From assembly GCF_007474605.1 (NCBI RefSeq), contig NZ_VHKL01000001.1, forward strand, positions 186,001-250,000: a stretch of DNA of 64,000 bases, given 5' to 3'. The first letter of the stretch is position 1; each line of letters begins with the position of its first letter. The notes below the pieces were generated by a model, which did no database searches, was not told where the DNA came from, and saw only the letters and a list, made by a program, of their open reading frames with translations. Below, in pieces: positions 19,825 through 28,348 of this stretch. The position numbers and the translations under genes are program-made. The stretch is from Rhodoligotrophos appendicifer (GTDB lineage Bacteria > Pseudomonadota > Alphaproteobacteria > Rhizobiales > Im1).

Positions 19825-19974
19825 ATGCCGGATAAAAAGACCGAACAGCCGAAGAAGCAGGACGACAAGGAGTTGGAGAAAGCTCTCAATGACAGCTTTC
19901 CGGCGAGTGATCCTCCCGATCTGACCCCCAAGCCGGCCAACGAGCCTCAGCCGCCGAGACGCACACGTCCCTGA
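19825..19974 (+). CDS. 49-residue charged protein with a SFPASDPP motif
   Basis: A small gene with a good ribosome site (AGGACGGAAC, ending just before ATG 19825). The product is very hydrophilic: a Lys/Gln/Asp/Glu-rich N-terminal half (KKQDDKELEKALNDS) and a Pro-rich basic tail. The central ALNDSFPASDPPD resembles the short LxxSFPASDPP motif seen in small uncharacterised alphaproteobacterial proteins; I know no function for it. It follows the olsB-like gene by 78 bases. It is likely soluble and largely disordered. Confidence 0.65.
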   Translation: MPDKKTEQPKKQDDKELEKALNDSFPASDPPDLTPKPANEPQPPRRTRP

Positions 19975-20042
19975 CACCTATTGCGCGCCTCTACGGCTGG
20001 GATAGGATGGATATTTCCTCGACGCAGGGCGCGTAACGCAAC

Positions 20043-21728
20043 ATGTCGAAAGCGGGCCAGCCGCAGGGGGATCCTGTCAGAGAGCGGCAGTCACCAGATC
20101 GTCGTCGTCAACAACTAATTGACGCCGCCGTTCATGCCATCGCCCTTCACGGACTGTCCCGGGTAACTCTCCAGCAAGTGGCAAGCCTTGCCGGACTGAC
20201 TGCTGGAATGGTGAACTTTCACTTCGACAGCAAACAGTCTCTTCTCACCGCCACCCTGAAGCACATCGCCAACGAATATAATTCTGCATTTGATCTCGCC
20301 GTCGAGAGGGCGGCGGGAGATCCGGTGGCGGCGCTTAGCGGTGTGATCGTTACCAGTTTGGATCACGCTGTGGCGTCTCCGGAGAAAGTCGCTGTCTGGT
20401 CGGCGTTCTGGGGCGAAACGCGGGCGAGAGACGAATATCTGTCTCTCTGTGGCGGCGTTGACGCCGCACAGCAAAAGCGGATCGAGGCCCTCATCAAGGA
20501 ACTGGTGCAGCGCGAGGGTCGTCCTCTGGATGCCTATTCGATCGCCTTTGGCCTGAGCGGCGTCCTTGATGGTCTATGGCAGGAAATCCTGGTTCAATGG
20601 CAAGACTTTGATCGACATCGAGCGATCGAGCTATGCCATCGATACCTCGCGAATTTCTTCCCCGCATTTTTTGTGCCGCCACGACCGGAGGCGATCCCGC
20701 GTTCTTTGCCGGCATCAATCAGCCCTTATGCCAGTTTACCAGCGTCCGCCTATACAGACTCCAAGCGGTATCAACTCGAACGCACAGACATTTACCGCCA
20801 CGCTTGGCACTTCATGGGCCATGAGAGCGAGATTCCGGACACCGGCTGCTACCGGACCCTGGCAGTCGCCGGCGAGCACGCCTTCGTAATCCGTGGTCCC
20901 GACGGCCTCATCAGGGCCTTCCATAACGTCGCTCCCCACCGTCCGATTCCGGTTGTCGAAGGAGAGCAGGGGGTAACGGGATCAATAATCACGATAGACG
21001 ATCCTGGCCTGGCCTTTGATCTCAAAGGGGCCGTGCGAAATGCAACGCATTTGGCGGAAAGCAATCTGGCACTGCGACCTGTCGCAGTCGACGTTGCCGC
21101 GAATTTCATCTTCGTAAACTTCGGTGATGCCCCCAGGCTCATGTCCGATCGTCTGGCGGTATGGCCAGCCAACCCCTTGGCGGGCTTGTCGGGCCTGAAC
21201 CAAGTCGTCTGGCGGGAGACCTGCGAATGTGGAGCCGATTGGAAGGCGGTGGTCGAAACCCTCCTCTACAATGGCGAAACAGCCAGCGCGCACACGGAGG
21301 AATTCGAGTCCGTGCGCATTGCCATACTCGACCAAGATCCCTTGAAGACCGCCTCCGGGGCGAAGGATGGCCTCGAACAGAGCGGCGATCCGGGTCAGCA
21401 CTGCTTTCTCTATCCGAACCTCTTTCTTTCGGTGAGCGACGGAATAGTTCAGGCGATATCGGTTCTCCCGAAGGGTCCCGGCCGAACCAGCCTGCTCTCG
21501 GTGGGATACGCCGCCGGTGACCGGCTCGGACGGGCCGACTGGCCCGGCGAGTGGGCAGCATCACCGGCACTGAAATCCGCAGCCCGTCGCGCCGAGGCGA
21601 TGCAGCAGCGGCTGCAGAGCCTCGCTTATTCCAGGGGGATGCGTCGCAAGGGTGAGCCAGCTCTCGGCAGCTTTCACGAGTGGCTGCAATCCGACGTGTC
21701 CTCGACCGAAGGAGACGATTTCGCTTGA
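20043..21728 (+). CDS. TetR (BetI-like) regulator fused to a degenerate Rieske oxygenase alpha-subunit domain
   Basis: A single 561-residue frame. Residues 1 to about 205 form a TetR-family protein: HTH region RRQQLIDAAVHAIALHG to GMVNFHFDSKQSLL, then a BetI-type ligand-binding domain (WSAFWGETRAR). Residues about 235-545 resemble a ring-hydroxylating/betaine-type Rieske oxygenase alpha subunit (YTDSKRYQLERTDIYRHAWHFMGHESEIP). The Rieske ligands expected as C-x-H and C-x2-H are A297, H299, I318 and P321, so three of four are lost. In the mononuclear iron site the first His position holds E412, while H417 is kept. I infer a ligand-sensing rather than catalytic role. Its TetR half resembles the regulator at 30877. 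Its 3' end overlaps the convergent acyl-CoA synthetase gene by 55 bases. Confidence 0.85.
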   Translation: MSKAGQPQGDPVRERQSPDRRRQQLIDAAVHAIALHGLSRVTLQQVASLAGLTAGMVNFHFDSKQSLLTATLKHIANEYNSAFDLAVERAAGDPVAALSGVIVTSLDHAVASPEKVAVWSAFWGETRARDEYLSLCGGVDAAQQKRIEALIKELVQREGRPLDAYSIAFGLSGVLDGLWQEILVQWQDFDRHRAIELCHRYLANFFPAFFVPPRPEAIPRSLPASISPYASLPASAYTDSKRYQLERTDIYRHAWHFMGHESEIPDTGCYRTLAVAGEHAFVIRGPDGLIRAFHNVAPHRPIPVVEGEQGVTGSIITIDDPGLAFDLKGAVRNATHLAESNLALRPVAVDVAANFIFVNFGDAPRLMSDRLAVWPANPLAGLSGLNQVVWRETCECGADWKAVVETLLYNGETASAHTEEFESVRIAILDQDPLKTASGAKDGLEQSGDPGQHCFLYPNLFLSVSDGIVQAISVLPKGPGRTSLLSVGYAAGDRLGRADWPGEWAASPALKSAARRAEAMQQRLQSLAYSRGMRRKGEPALGSFHEWLQSDVSSTEGDDFA

Positions 21729-23797
21729 GAGGAGCGCAGTTTGACGAGCGCATCCACCGCCACGCATCCTGTCGCTGTCACAAGGACGGGATTGACATCC
21801 ATGGCGTCCAGCCACGGTCCAAGCTGTGACACCAGATGAGAGAACGCTGAAGCTGAGGTGCAGAACGCCTGGATATCCCCCGCGGGTCCGCCACGGACTC
21901 CATCGAGCAGAGGGCGCAGCCTGAGGCGTTGCAGGGCGATCAGGGCCTGGTCAGCCTCGAAAGGGGGAAGCAGCGCTTGGACGTCCTGAAGGATCTCGGC
22001 ATGGATGCCGCCGAAGCCGAGCAGGACGATAGGGCCGAAATCCGGATCATGGATCATCCCTAGGAGCATTTCGATGGCCGGTGAAGTGATCATCTCGGCA
22101 ACAATCATCTGCGGACCGAGGCGGCTCGCGATGTCCGCGAAGGCTTCTGAAAGTAAAGCCTCACCCGTGAGGCCGAGGCGTACGCCGCCTGCATCCGATT
22201 TGTGCGCGAGGCCTGGCGCGGCGGATTTCAGAACCACCGGATAACCTATGTCTCCGGCTGCCGCGATCGTATCGCCCAGAGAAGTCACCATCCGGTGCCT
22301 CGGGATGGTGATGCCGGCAGCAGCGAGCAGGCCGAGCGACTGAGCTTCGTCGAGTGGACTGCCGGAGGCCAACCGCTCCTGCCATTCATGATGGATGGGG
22401 TCGAGGCTCACCTTGCGTGCCGGAACGAAGTCGCGCCATCTCGTCAGATGGCCATAGGCCCTGAGGAAAACCGGAACGCCGTCGAGCACCGGAATGCCCG
22501 CCCGTGTGGAGTCGTTCGCCCTCGGATCGGCCCCGCTGCCCTGGTGGTTTGATACGATGAAAACGGGCTTGCCCGATGCTCGTCCAGCATGGGCAGCCAT
22601 GTCGAAATAGTCGCTAAAGATGCGCCCGCCAACACCGCGGTCGAGCACGAGCGCGACAGCCGCCGTGTCCTCGTTCTCGGCAAGAGCCATTGTACAGGCA
22701 TGGAAGTTGTCTGGATAATTGCGCCCCGTGCCCCAGGCATCCAGCGGATTGGCGGCGGCAAGGCCGGGATCCAAGGCCGCGGTCAGCCGGCCGATGGTCG
22801 CGGGCGACAGCGCCGCCATGGCGGTACCCGCATCACTGGCGAGATCGGCGAACAGGGCGCGCTCACCACCGGAATCATGGAGTGTGGCGAGGCCGCCAGG
22901 CCCGATGGCCGGCGTTGATTGGAAGGCGATCAACGTCGCGGCCAATTCGTCGATCGACGTGACGCGGGAGACGCCATAGGCCTCGAACACGGCCTGATAC
23001 GCAGCATCATCGCCCGCCAGCGCACCTGAATGAGTCTCCGTGAAGCGGACTGCCGCTTCGCTGCGCCCGACCTTCAGCGCGACGACCGGGATCCGGCGGG
23101 CAGCGGCCTTCTCCAGAGCCAGGAGGAATCCGCCGGGGTCTCTGGCAGTTTCCATGAACAGGCCGATCACCCTCGTCTCAGCCTGTTCGAGGGCGAAATC
23201 CATGTAGTCGGCAAGAGTCAGCACGAGTTCCTGACCGGACGAGACCGCAAGGTTGTAGTCAATGCGCTCCTCTGCATCGAGGAGAGCCGTGAAAAGCGAG
23301 CCTGAATGACTGATCAAGGTCACGCCCCCGGGCTCGTGCCTCTCACGGGTTTGAAATCCGCAGACACGAACTCCGGCAGCGAAATTGTAGAAGCCCATGC
23401 CATTGCCGCCGCAGAGGAGAATGCCCGCGCTCCGGGCCATCTCTCCGATTCGATCCCGACGGGACACGCTGTCCGAGGTCTCGCCGGCGAGCGCCGAGAC
23501 GATGGTGGCGGCACGGATGCCTTGAGCAATAGCGCTCCTGAACTCGCCCTCGATGCGGTCATCTGAGAGAGCGAACACCGCATGCTCTGGGACCCGGGGC
23601 AGCTCTGCCAAGGTGGCAAAGCATGGAACTCCCTCCACGCTGTCATAACCTGGATTGACGGCATGCAGCGCTCCACCATAGCCGCCTTGCAGCAATTGAC
23701 GGATCATCAAATTGCCGACCGATCCGGGCCGCCGGCTGGCGCCGACGACGGCAAGCGAGCGCGGCTTCAGCAGTGGGTCAAGGCGATGGGGCGGCAT
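21674..23797 (-). CDS. NDP-forming acyl-CoA synthetase (acetate-CoA ligase family, alpha-beta fusion)
   Basis: A 707-residue protein joining the CoA-binding and ligase-CoA domains (LKPRSLAVVGASRRPGSVGN, ETHSGALAGDDAAYQAVF with the likely phospho-histidine) to a C-terminal ATP-grasp domain (YPVVLKSAAPGLAHKSDAGGVRLGL, MDVNPVLV). Enzymes of this type convert an organic acid, CoA and ATP to acyl-CoA, ADP and phosphate, or the reverse. The substrate acid is not deducible. It is the last gene of the minus-strand operon, 34 bases after the GcvT-like gene. It could activate an acid released by the upstream oxidoreductases and aminotransferase for the acyl-CoA dehydrogenase encoded in the opposite arm. 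Confidence 0.9.
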   Translation of the reverse strand: MPPHRLDPLLKPRSLAVVGASRRPGSVGNLMIRQLLQGGYGGALHAVNPGYDSVEGVPCFATLAELPRVPEHAVFALSDDRIEGEFRSAIAQGIRAATIVSALAGETSDSVSRRDRIGEMARSAGILLCGGNGMGFYNFAAGVRVCGFQTRERHEPGGVTLISHSGSLFTALLDAEERIDYNLAVSSGQELVLTLADYMDFALEQAETRVIGLFMETARDPGGFLLALEKAAARRIPVVALKVGRSEAAVRFTETHSGALAGDDAAYQAVFEAYGVSRVTSIDELAATLIAFQSTPAIGPGGLATLHDSGGERALFADLASDAGTAMAALSPATIGRLTAALDPGLAAANPLDAWGTGRNYPDNFHACTMALAENEDTAAVALVLDRGVGGRIFSDYFDMAAHAGRASGKPVFIVSNHQGSGADPRANDSTRAGIPVLDGVPVFLRAYGHLTRWRDFVPARKVSLDPIHHEWQERLASGSPLDEAQSLGLLAAAGITIPRHRMVTSLGDTIAAAGDIGYPVVLKSAAPGLAHKSDAGGVRLGLTGEALLSEAFADIASRLGPQMIVAEMITSPAIEMLLGMIHDPDFGPIVLLGFGGIHAEILQDVQALLPPFEADQALIALQRLRLRPLLDGVRGGPAGDIQAFCTSASAFSHLVSQLGPWLDAMDVNPVLVTATGCVAVDALVKLRSSQAKSSPSVEDTSDCSHS

Positions 23798-23831
23798 GGA
23801 AGAGTCCTTGGCTGGTCCTTCGAGGCTCGCT

Positions 23832-25037
23832 CTAGAACCGCCCGGGCGGCGTCACCTTTTTCCTCGGCGGATCGAAGAATGGCCTCGGCACGATCCAGGC
23901 GCGCAACATGAGTTTCTGCCATTCCAGCTCTCGCATGGCATAGATCTCGACCCAGAGGTCATCCACCACCTTCACGCCATAGGGACGCTTGAGCGTGGCG
24001 ATGGCGATGTTCCGCTTTGCCGTCGGCGACCACAAGGCGGCGGTGATGTGCCCGACTTCTTTGGATTTCTTGTGATAGATCAGCGAGTGGTCGGCCGCGA
24101 CATTGCCCTCGATCTCCAGGCCCACGAGACAGAAGCGGGAGGTTCCCCGCTCCTTCTCGGCCAGCAGGGCGCGCCGGCCGTTGAAGTGGCCCTTGTCGAA
24201 GCTGAGCATCCACTCCAGGCCGATCTCGAAGGGCGAGCGCGGCCGGTCGCGTCGCACCGCCTGGTTGGCGGCGATAAAGTCCCCGTTGGTCTGGATGAAC
24301 CCTGCCTCAATGCGCGCCATATTCAGCGCATGAGACCCGACTGCCCTCAGCCCGTACAGCGGGCCAGCCTCCCACAGGATGTCCCAAAGCGGCAGGGCAT
24401 TGTCCACATCGGTCCACAGCTCGTAGCCGAGATCGCCTGTGAACCCGGTGCGCGAAATCAACACCGTGGCCCCATTCGCCAGCGAGAACTCCCGCAGATC
24501 GAAAGGCTTCAGCGTTTCGACCCCCTTGAACCCTGCCCGCTTGAGAACGGAGAAGGAGGTTGGCCCCTGCAGCGAGAGGGCGGCGATGTCGTCGGTCTCC
24601 TCCTCGATCTCGACCTGGAAGCCGATGGCGGAATCGAGGAGCCAGGGAAGATGCCGCTCCTGGCAGCACAGTCGGAAACGGGTGGGAGTCAGCCGAAAAA
24701 TGGTGCCGTCATCGATGACCTTGCCATCATCGTCGCACCAGATTGTATAGACAACCCTCCCCGGTTTCTGCTTCGTCACATTACGGACCGTCAGCCGGTT
24801 CAGGAAATCCTCCGCGTCGGGGCCCTCGATGCGATACTTCACCATCGGCGTCAGGTCATAGAGGCTCGCCTGATTCCGGAGCGCAAAATACTCCGTCTCC
24901 TCTTCTTCATAGATGTTGACGGTGAGGTACCCGGCCCAGGGAATATAGGAGCCGAGCTTGCTCAGGGGCCTCGTGCGCTCGGCAAAAGGTGTCGGCAGCA
25001 GCGGAGTGCGGAAATGGCCCTTGTCGATCGGCTTCAT
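23832..25037 (-). CDS. GcvT/DmdA-family folate-dependent aminomethyltransferase or demethylase
   Basis: A 401-residue protein of the glycine-cleavage T family: YFALRNQASLYDLTPMVKYRIEGPDAEDFLNRL near the N-terminus, then LISRTGFTGDLGYELW and a C-terminal barrel. Such proteins pass one-carbon units from methylated amines, sulfonium compounds or aminomethyl groups to tetrahydrofolate. No other glycine-cleavage genes are nearby, so a demethylase role, as in DMSP or dimethylglycine-type breakdown, is more likely. The long open frame extends to 25223, but the correct start is ATG 25037, which overlaps the upstream TGA by one base (TGATG), showing translational coupling with the FAD oxidoreductase. 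Confidence 0.88.
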   Translation of the reverse strand: MKPIDKGHFRTPLLPTPFAERTRPLSKLGSYIPWAGYLTVNIYEEEETEYFALRNQASLYDLTPMVKYRIEGPDAEDFLNRLTVRNVTKQKPGRVVYTIWCDDDGKVIDDGTIFRLTPTRFRLCCQERHLPWLLDSAIGFQVEIEEETDDIAALSLQGPTSFSVLKRAGFKGVETLKPFDLREFSLANGATVLISRTGFTGDLGYELWTDVDNALPLWDILWEAGPLYGLRAVGSHALNMARIEAGFIQTNGDFIAANQAVRRDRPRSPFEIGLEWMLSFDKGHFNGRRALLAEKERGTSRFCLVGLEIEGNVAADHSLIYHKKSKEVGHITAALWSPTAKRNIAIATLKRPYGVKVVDDLWVEIYAMRELEWQKLMLRAWIVPRPFFDPPRKKVTPPGRF

Positions 25038-26614
25038 CACTTGCCCTCCCGCTCCAGGACGCGCTTCGCCGCGTTCATCCCCGCAGCTCCCATGATGTGC
25101 CCCCCAGGATGACAGCCGGCGGAGGCGAGATAGAGCCCGCCGATGGGCATGTCGTATTGCGCGGCGAAGGGGACGGGTCGCAGCATGAACATCTGATCGA
25201 TAGTGAGTTCGCCATGGTGCCAATGACCGCCCGGCATGCGGTAGCGCTGCTCGATGTCCGCGGGCGTCAGCAGGTCCGAGGCGACGATCTGGTCCTTGAT
25301 GCCGGGGGCATACCGCTCGAGCCGATCGAGAATGGAGGCCTCGAATCCTCCCCGCGCGGTCTCCCAGCCATCCTTATGCTCGAAGGGCGCATAGATGACA
25401 TTGGCTGACAGCACGTGCTTTCCCGCTGGCGCGAGCGACGCGTCGGTCATACTCGGTATGACCAGCTCCATGGCCGGCAGGACGGAGGCTTCGCCATACT
25501 TGACCGGGTTGAAAGCCTCTTCCAGCTCCGCGAGCGAAGGCGAAATGACGAGCCGTCCGGCCAGATGACGCGTCTCGAGCCCCCTGAAGGCCGGAACGCC
25601 GTCCAGTGCCAGGTTGAGCTTGGCGACATTGCCTTTCATGCGGATGGACTTCAGTCGCCGGACCATGCCCGTGTCGAGATGGCGGGCACCGACCAGATCC
25701 ATGAGGGTCGTCCGCGGATTGGCGCCGCAGACGACGACCTTGGCCTGGATCTCCTCGCCGCTGGCGAGACGCACCCCGGTGACACGATCCTCTGCGACGA
25801 GAATGCGCGCGGCCACGGAGTCGGTGCGGATCTCGGCCCCGGCCGCCTGGGCAGCCTTGACCAGAGCATCCGCAACCGACCCCATGCCGCCCTTGGGCAG
25901 TGCAAGCGCACCGCCCATGCTTCCGCTGTCCCCAGCCAGGCGGAAGTAATAAGTCATCAGCGAATTGGGGGACCGTGGCCCCATATGGGTCCCGAGGACA
26001 GCATCGAAGCCGATGGCTCCCTTCAGGCCGACATCCTCGATCTCGTCATCGAGCACATCCTCGATGTTCATGAGCACCATACGCAGGAACTCGCGCATGT
26101 CCTCGCGTCCGAGACGGCGGATCGCCAGCCCGAGGCTGCCGAGCGTCATGATGTCCTTTGTCGAGCCGAAATCGAAGCGCGGCGGCGTCTTTGCCAGGAA
26201 CGGCTTGAGGACGCCGGCAACGCGCGACAGCTTCACATGCAGAGCGGACCAGGCTGCCTTGTCCGCCGGGTCGAGCTGTCCCGACAGCGCCTCCACATCG
26301 CCGCGCCGGATGCGAAGGTGACGACCCCCTGCATCGAGCGCGATCGTATCGATGTCGCTGGCGGAAAGGCTGAGCCCGTGACGCTCGAGGTCGAGCCCGG
26401 AAATGACTTCGGAGTGGAGATGCGTCAGAACATGGGCAAGGCCGGAGACCTTGAACCCTGGTGCGATCTCCACGGTCCGGGCGCCTCCGCCGACGACACT
26501 GTCGGCCTCGACAACCAGAACCTTGCGGCCCTTTTTGGCCAGCAGACCCGCTGCGACCAGCCCGTTATGGCCGGCCCCGATGACGATGACGTCGTAGGAC
26601 TTAGAGGGTGGCAT
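25037..26614 (-). CDS. Phytoene-dehydrogenase-like FAD oxidoreductase, copy 1
   Basis: A 525-residue flavoprotein (COG1233 type). The N-terminus has the dinucleotide-binding motif VIGAGHNGLVAAGLLAKKG followed by VVEADSVVGGGART. The C-terminus has the second FAD contact region (GGLYLASAGCHPGGHIMGAAG). It is about 500 residues long like PYROXD2-type proteins and does not sit with carotenoid genes, so carotenoid desaturation is unlikely. It is probably an amine or related substrate oxidase/dehydrogenase. It overlaps the upstream paralogue by 14 bases and the downstream GcvT-like gene by one base. Confidence 0.88.
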   Translation of the reverse strand: MPPSKSYDVIVIGAGHNGLVAAGLLAKKGRKVLVVEADSVVGGGARTVEIAPGFKVSGLAHVLTHLHSEVISGLDLERHGLSLSASDIDTIALDAGGRHLRIRRGDVEALSGQLDPADKAAWSALHVKLSRVAGVLKPFLAKTPPRFDFGSTKDIMTLGSLGLAIRRLGREDMREFLRMVLMNIEDVLDDEIEDVGLKGAIGFDAVLGTHMGPRSPNSLMTYYFRLAGDSGSMGGALALPKGGMGSVADALVKAAQAAGAEIRTDSVAARILVAEDRVTGVRLASGEEIQAKVVVCGANPRTTLMDLVGARHLDTGMVRRLKSIRMKGNVAKLNLALDGVPAFRGLETRHLAGRLVISPSLAELEEAFNPVKYGEASVLPAMELVIPSMTDASLAPAGKHVLSANVIYAPFEHKDGWETARGGFEASILDRLERYAPGIKDQIVASDLLTPADIEQRYRMPGGHWHHGELTIDQMFMLRPVPFAAQYDMPIGGLYLASAGCHPGGHIMGAAGMNAAKRVLEREGK

Positions 26615-28220
26615 AGGCGTCGCTCATCTCGACCGGCTTTTTCTTGAGGTCGCGCAGCACCTCGGCCGCAGCATTCCGACCCGGTGCACCCATGACGCCG
26701 CCACCCGGATGGGTTGATGATCCACACATGTATAGACCACGGACCGGCGCGCGATACTGCGCATATCCGGGGACCGGCCGGTTGAACAGCAGCTGGTCGA
26801 ATGTCAGCTCACCCTGGAAGATGTTTCCCTCGGTAAGACCGACCTCGGCCTCCAGTTCACGAGGCGTTCTCACCTCCGCATGCAGGATCAGATCCTTGAA
26901 GTTCGGGCTGTACTCGGCGATCTGGTCGATCACCGTCTGGCCGAAAGCGTCGCGATCGGCATCCGTCCACGGCTTTCCCTCGATGAAGGGCGGACAATAT
27001 TGGATGAAGCAGGTCATGTAGTGCTTGCCGGGCGGCGCCATGGTCGGATCGATCTGGGTCGGGATCAGCATGTCGAGGAACGGGTCGCGCGAAAAATGAC
27101 CCCGTTTCCAGTCGTCATAGGCCCGCTCCATGCGCTCCACTGAATCGGTGAAGTGGAGGTCACCGCGATAGCAGGGAGAATCGTCCGGCAGGGCGGGGAA
27201 TTTTGGCAACCCATCCAGCGCGATGTTGAGTTTCCCCGACGAGCCGCGGATCTTGAACCGCTTGACCCCGCGCAGGAAGGTCTCGGGCAGCTCTTTCTCC
27301 TCGACCAGCTTGAGAAAGGTGCGCTTCACGTCGAGATTGGAGAGGACGAGCTTCGCTCGGATTTCTTCGCCATTCTCCAGAACGACTCCGGTGGTGGCGC
27401 CGGCGTTGACCATCACCTTGTCCACGGGCGCCGAGGTCCGGATCACGCCACCATAAGATTGGAACGCCGTCGCTAGGGTGTTGGCGATCTGGCCCATGCC
27501 GCCGCGGGTAAAGCCCCAGGCCCCCACATTGCCATCGACCTCTCCCATGTAATGATGCAGCAGCACATAGGCCGTACCCGGTGAATAGGGACCGAGTGCC
27601 GTGCCGATGATGCCCGAGACGCAGAAATAGGCCTTCACCACGTCCGTCTCGAAATACTCGTCGAGGAATTCGGCGATCGACATCGTCCAGAACCGGACGA
27701 TGTCGTACATCTCGGCTTCCGTCAGGCCATGAAATTTCTTGCCCAGGAACAGCAGTTCGCCGATGTCGCGGGGCTTGAACGAGGTGGGATCCGGCGGTGC
27801 CCGCATCAGCAGTGGCCGGATGAATCGGCACTGACGCAATACCTCGGCAGAATATTCGTCATAAGCCTCTGCGTCGCGCCGCGAAAAGCGAGCCAGCTCG
27901 CGCCGGTTGGCCTCGTGGTTCTTGTACGTCGCGAGATAGCCGCCATCCTGGGTCAGGACGGCGCCTCCCTGATAGGGGATGACCTGCAGTCCGTGCTTGG
28001 GCAGTTCCAGATCGCGCATGATCTCGGGCCGGAACAGGGAGCAGACATAGGAGCAGTTGGAATATTTGAAGCCCGGATAGAGCTCGCGGCTGACCGTGGC
28101 ACCTCCGATATACTCGTTCTTTTCCAGCACGATGACATCGAGCCCGGATTTGGCCAGATAGCTCGCGGCGACCAGGCCATTGTGCCCGGCACCGACGACG
28201 ATCGCGTCGTATGACTTCAT
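26601..28220 (-). CDS. Phytoene-dehydrogenase-like FAD oxidoreductase, copy 2
   Basis: A 539-residue paralogue of the next gene: AIVVGAGHNGLVAASYLAKSG, VLEKNEYIGGATVSRE, and the C-terminal GLYMCGSSTHPGGGVMGAPGRN. Two such enzymes in tandem, with overlapping frames, suggest a heteromer or two successive oxidations. Between this gene and the aminotransferase upstream lies a 123-base gap holding a repeat hairpin (28281-28348). The start ATG 28220 places the Rossmann motif at residue 7 as expected. Confidence 0.88.
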   Translation of the reverse strand: MKSYDAIVVGAGHNGLVAASYLAKSGLDVIVLEKNEYIGGATVSRELYPGFKYSNCSYVCSLFRPEIMRDLELPKHGLQVIPYQGGAVLTQDGGYLATYKNHEANRRELARFSRRDAEAYDEYSAEVLRQCRFIRPLLMRAPPDPTSFKPRDIGELLFLGKKFHGLTEAEMYDIVRFWTMSIAEFLDEYFETDVVKAYFCVSGIIGTALGPYSPGTAYVLLHHYMGEVDGNVGAWGFTRGGMGQIANTLATAFQSYGGVIRTSAPVDKVMVNAGATTGVVLENGEEIRAKLVLSNLDVKRTFLKLVEEKELPETFLRGVKRFKIRGSSGKLNIALDGLPKFPALPDDSPCYRGDLHFTDSVERMERAYDDWKRGHFSRDPFLDMLIPTQIDPTMAPPGKHYMTCFIQYCPPFIEGKPWTDADRDAFGQTVIDQIAEYSPNFKDLILHAEVRTPRELEAEVGLTEGNIFQGELTFDQLLFNRPVPGYAQYRAPVRGLYMCGSSTHPGGGVMGAPGRNAAAEVLRDLKKKPVEMSDAYATL

Positions 28221-28280
28221 GTGGCCCCTGCCCCTCTTGTTCTTGCCGGCCGCGCATCTTTCGAGCTCGCTGGCGCGAGC

Positions 28281-28348
28281 ACCTCAGGATGAGGATTGAG
28301 GTCTACCTCATCCGGAGGAGGCCCACAGGGCCGTCCCGAAGGATCAGG
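28281..28348. repeat. Hyphomicrobiales-type intergenic palindromic repeat
   Basis: The stretch contains CCTCAGGATGAGG and, at 28306-28348, CCTCATCC to GGATCAGG around an inner GGCCcacaGGGCC stem. This matches from memory the abundant intergenic hairpin of Rhizobiales genomes (CCTCATCCTGAGGAG, then GTCTCGAAGGATGAGG). The stop codon of the upstream aminotransferase (28344-28346 on the minus strand) lies inside it. It may stabilise or partly terminate the operon mRNA. Confidence 0.7.

Noticed and set aside
23712-25112. 466-residue plus-strand open frame
   Set aside because: Antisense shadow of the GcvT-like gene; composition rich in Arg/Gly/Asp typical of shadow frames.
25038-25223. Longer start for the GcvT-like protein
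   Set aside because: The 62 extra residues are an alternative frame of the upstream oxidoreductase gene; ATG 25037 gives the family N-terminus.
25415-26647. 410-residue plus-strand open frame
   Set aside because: Antisense to FAD oxidoreductase copy 1, whose motifs are clear.
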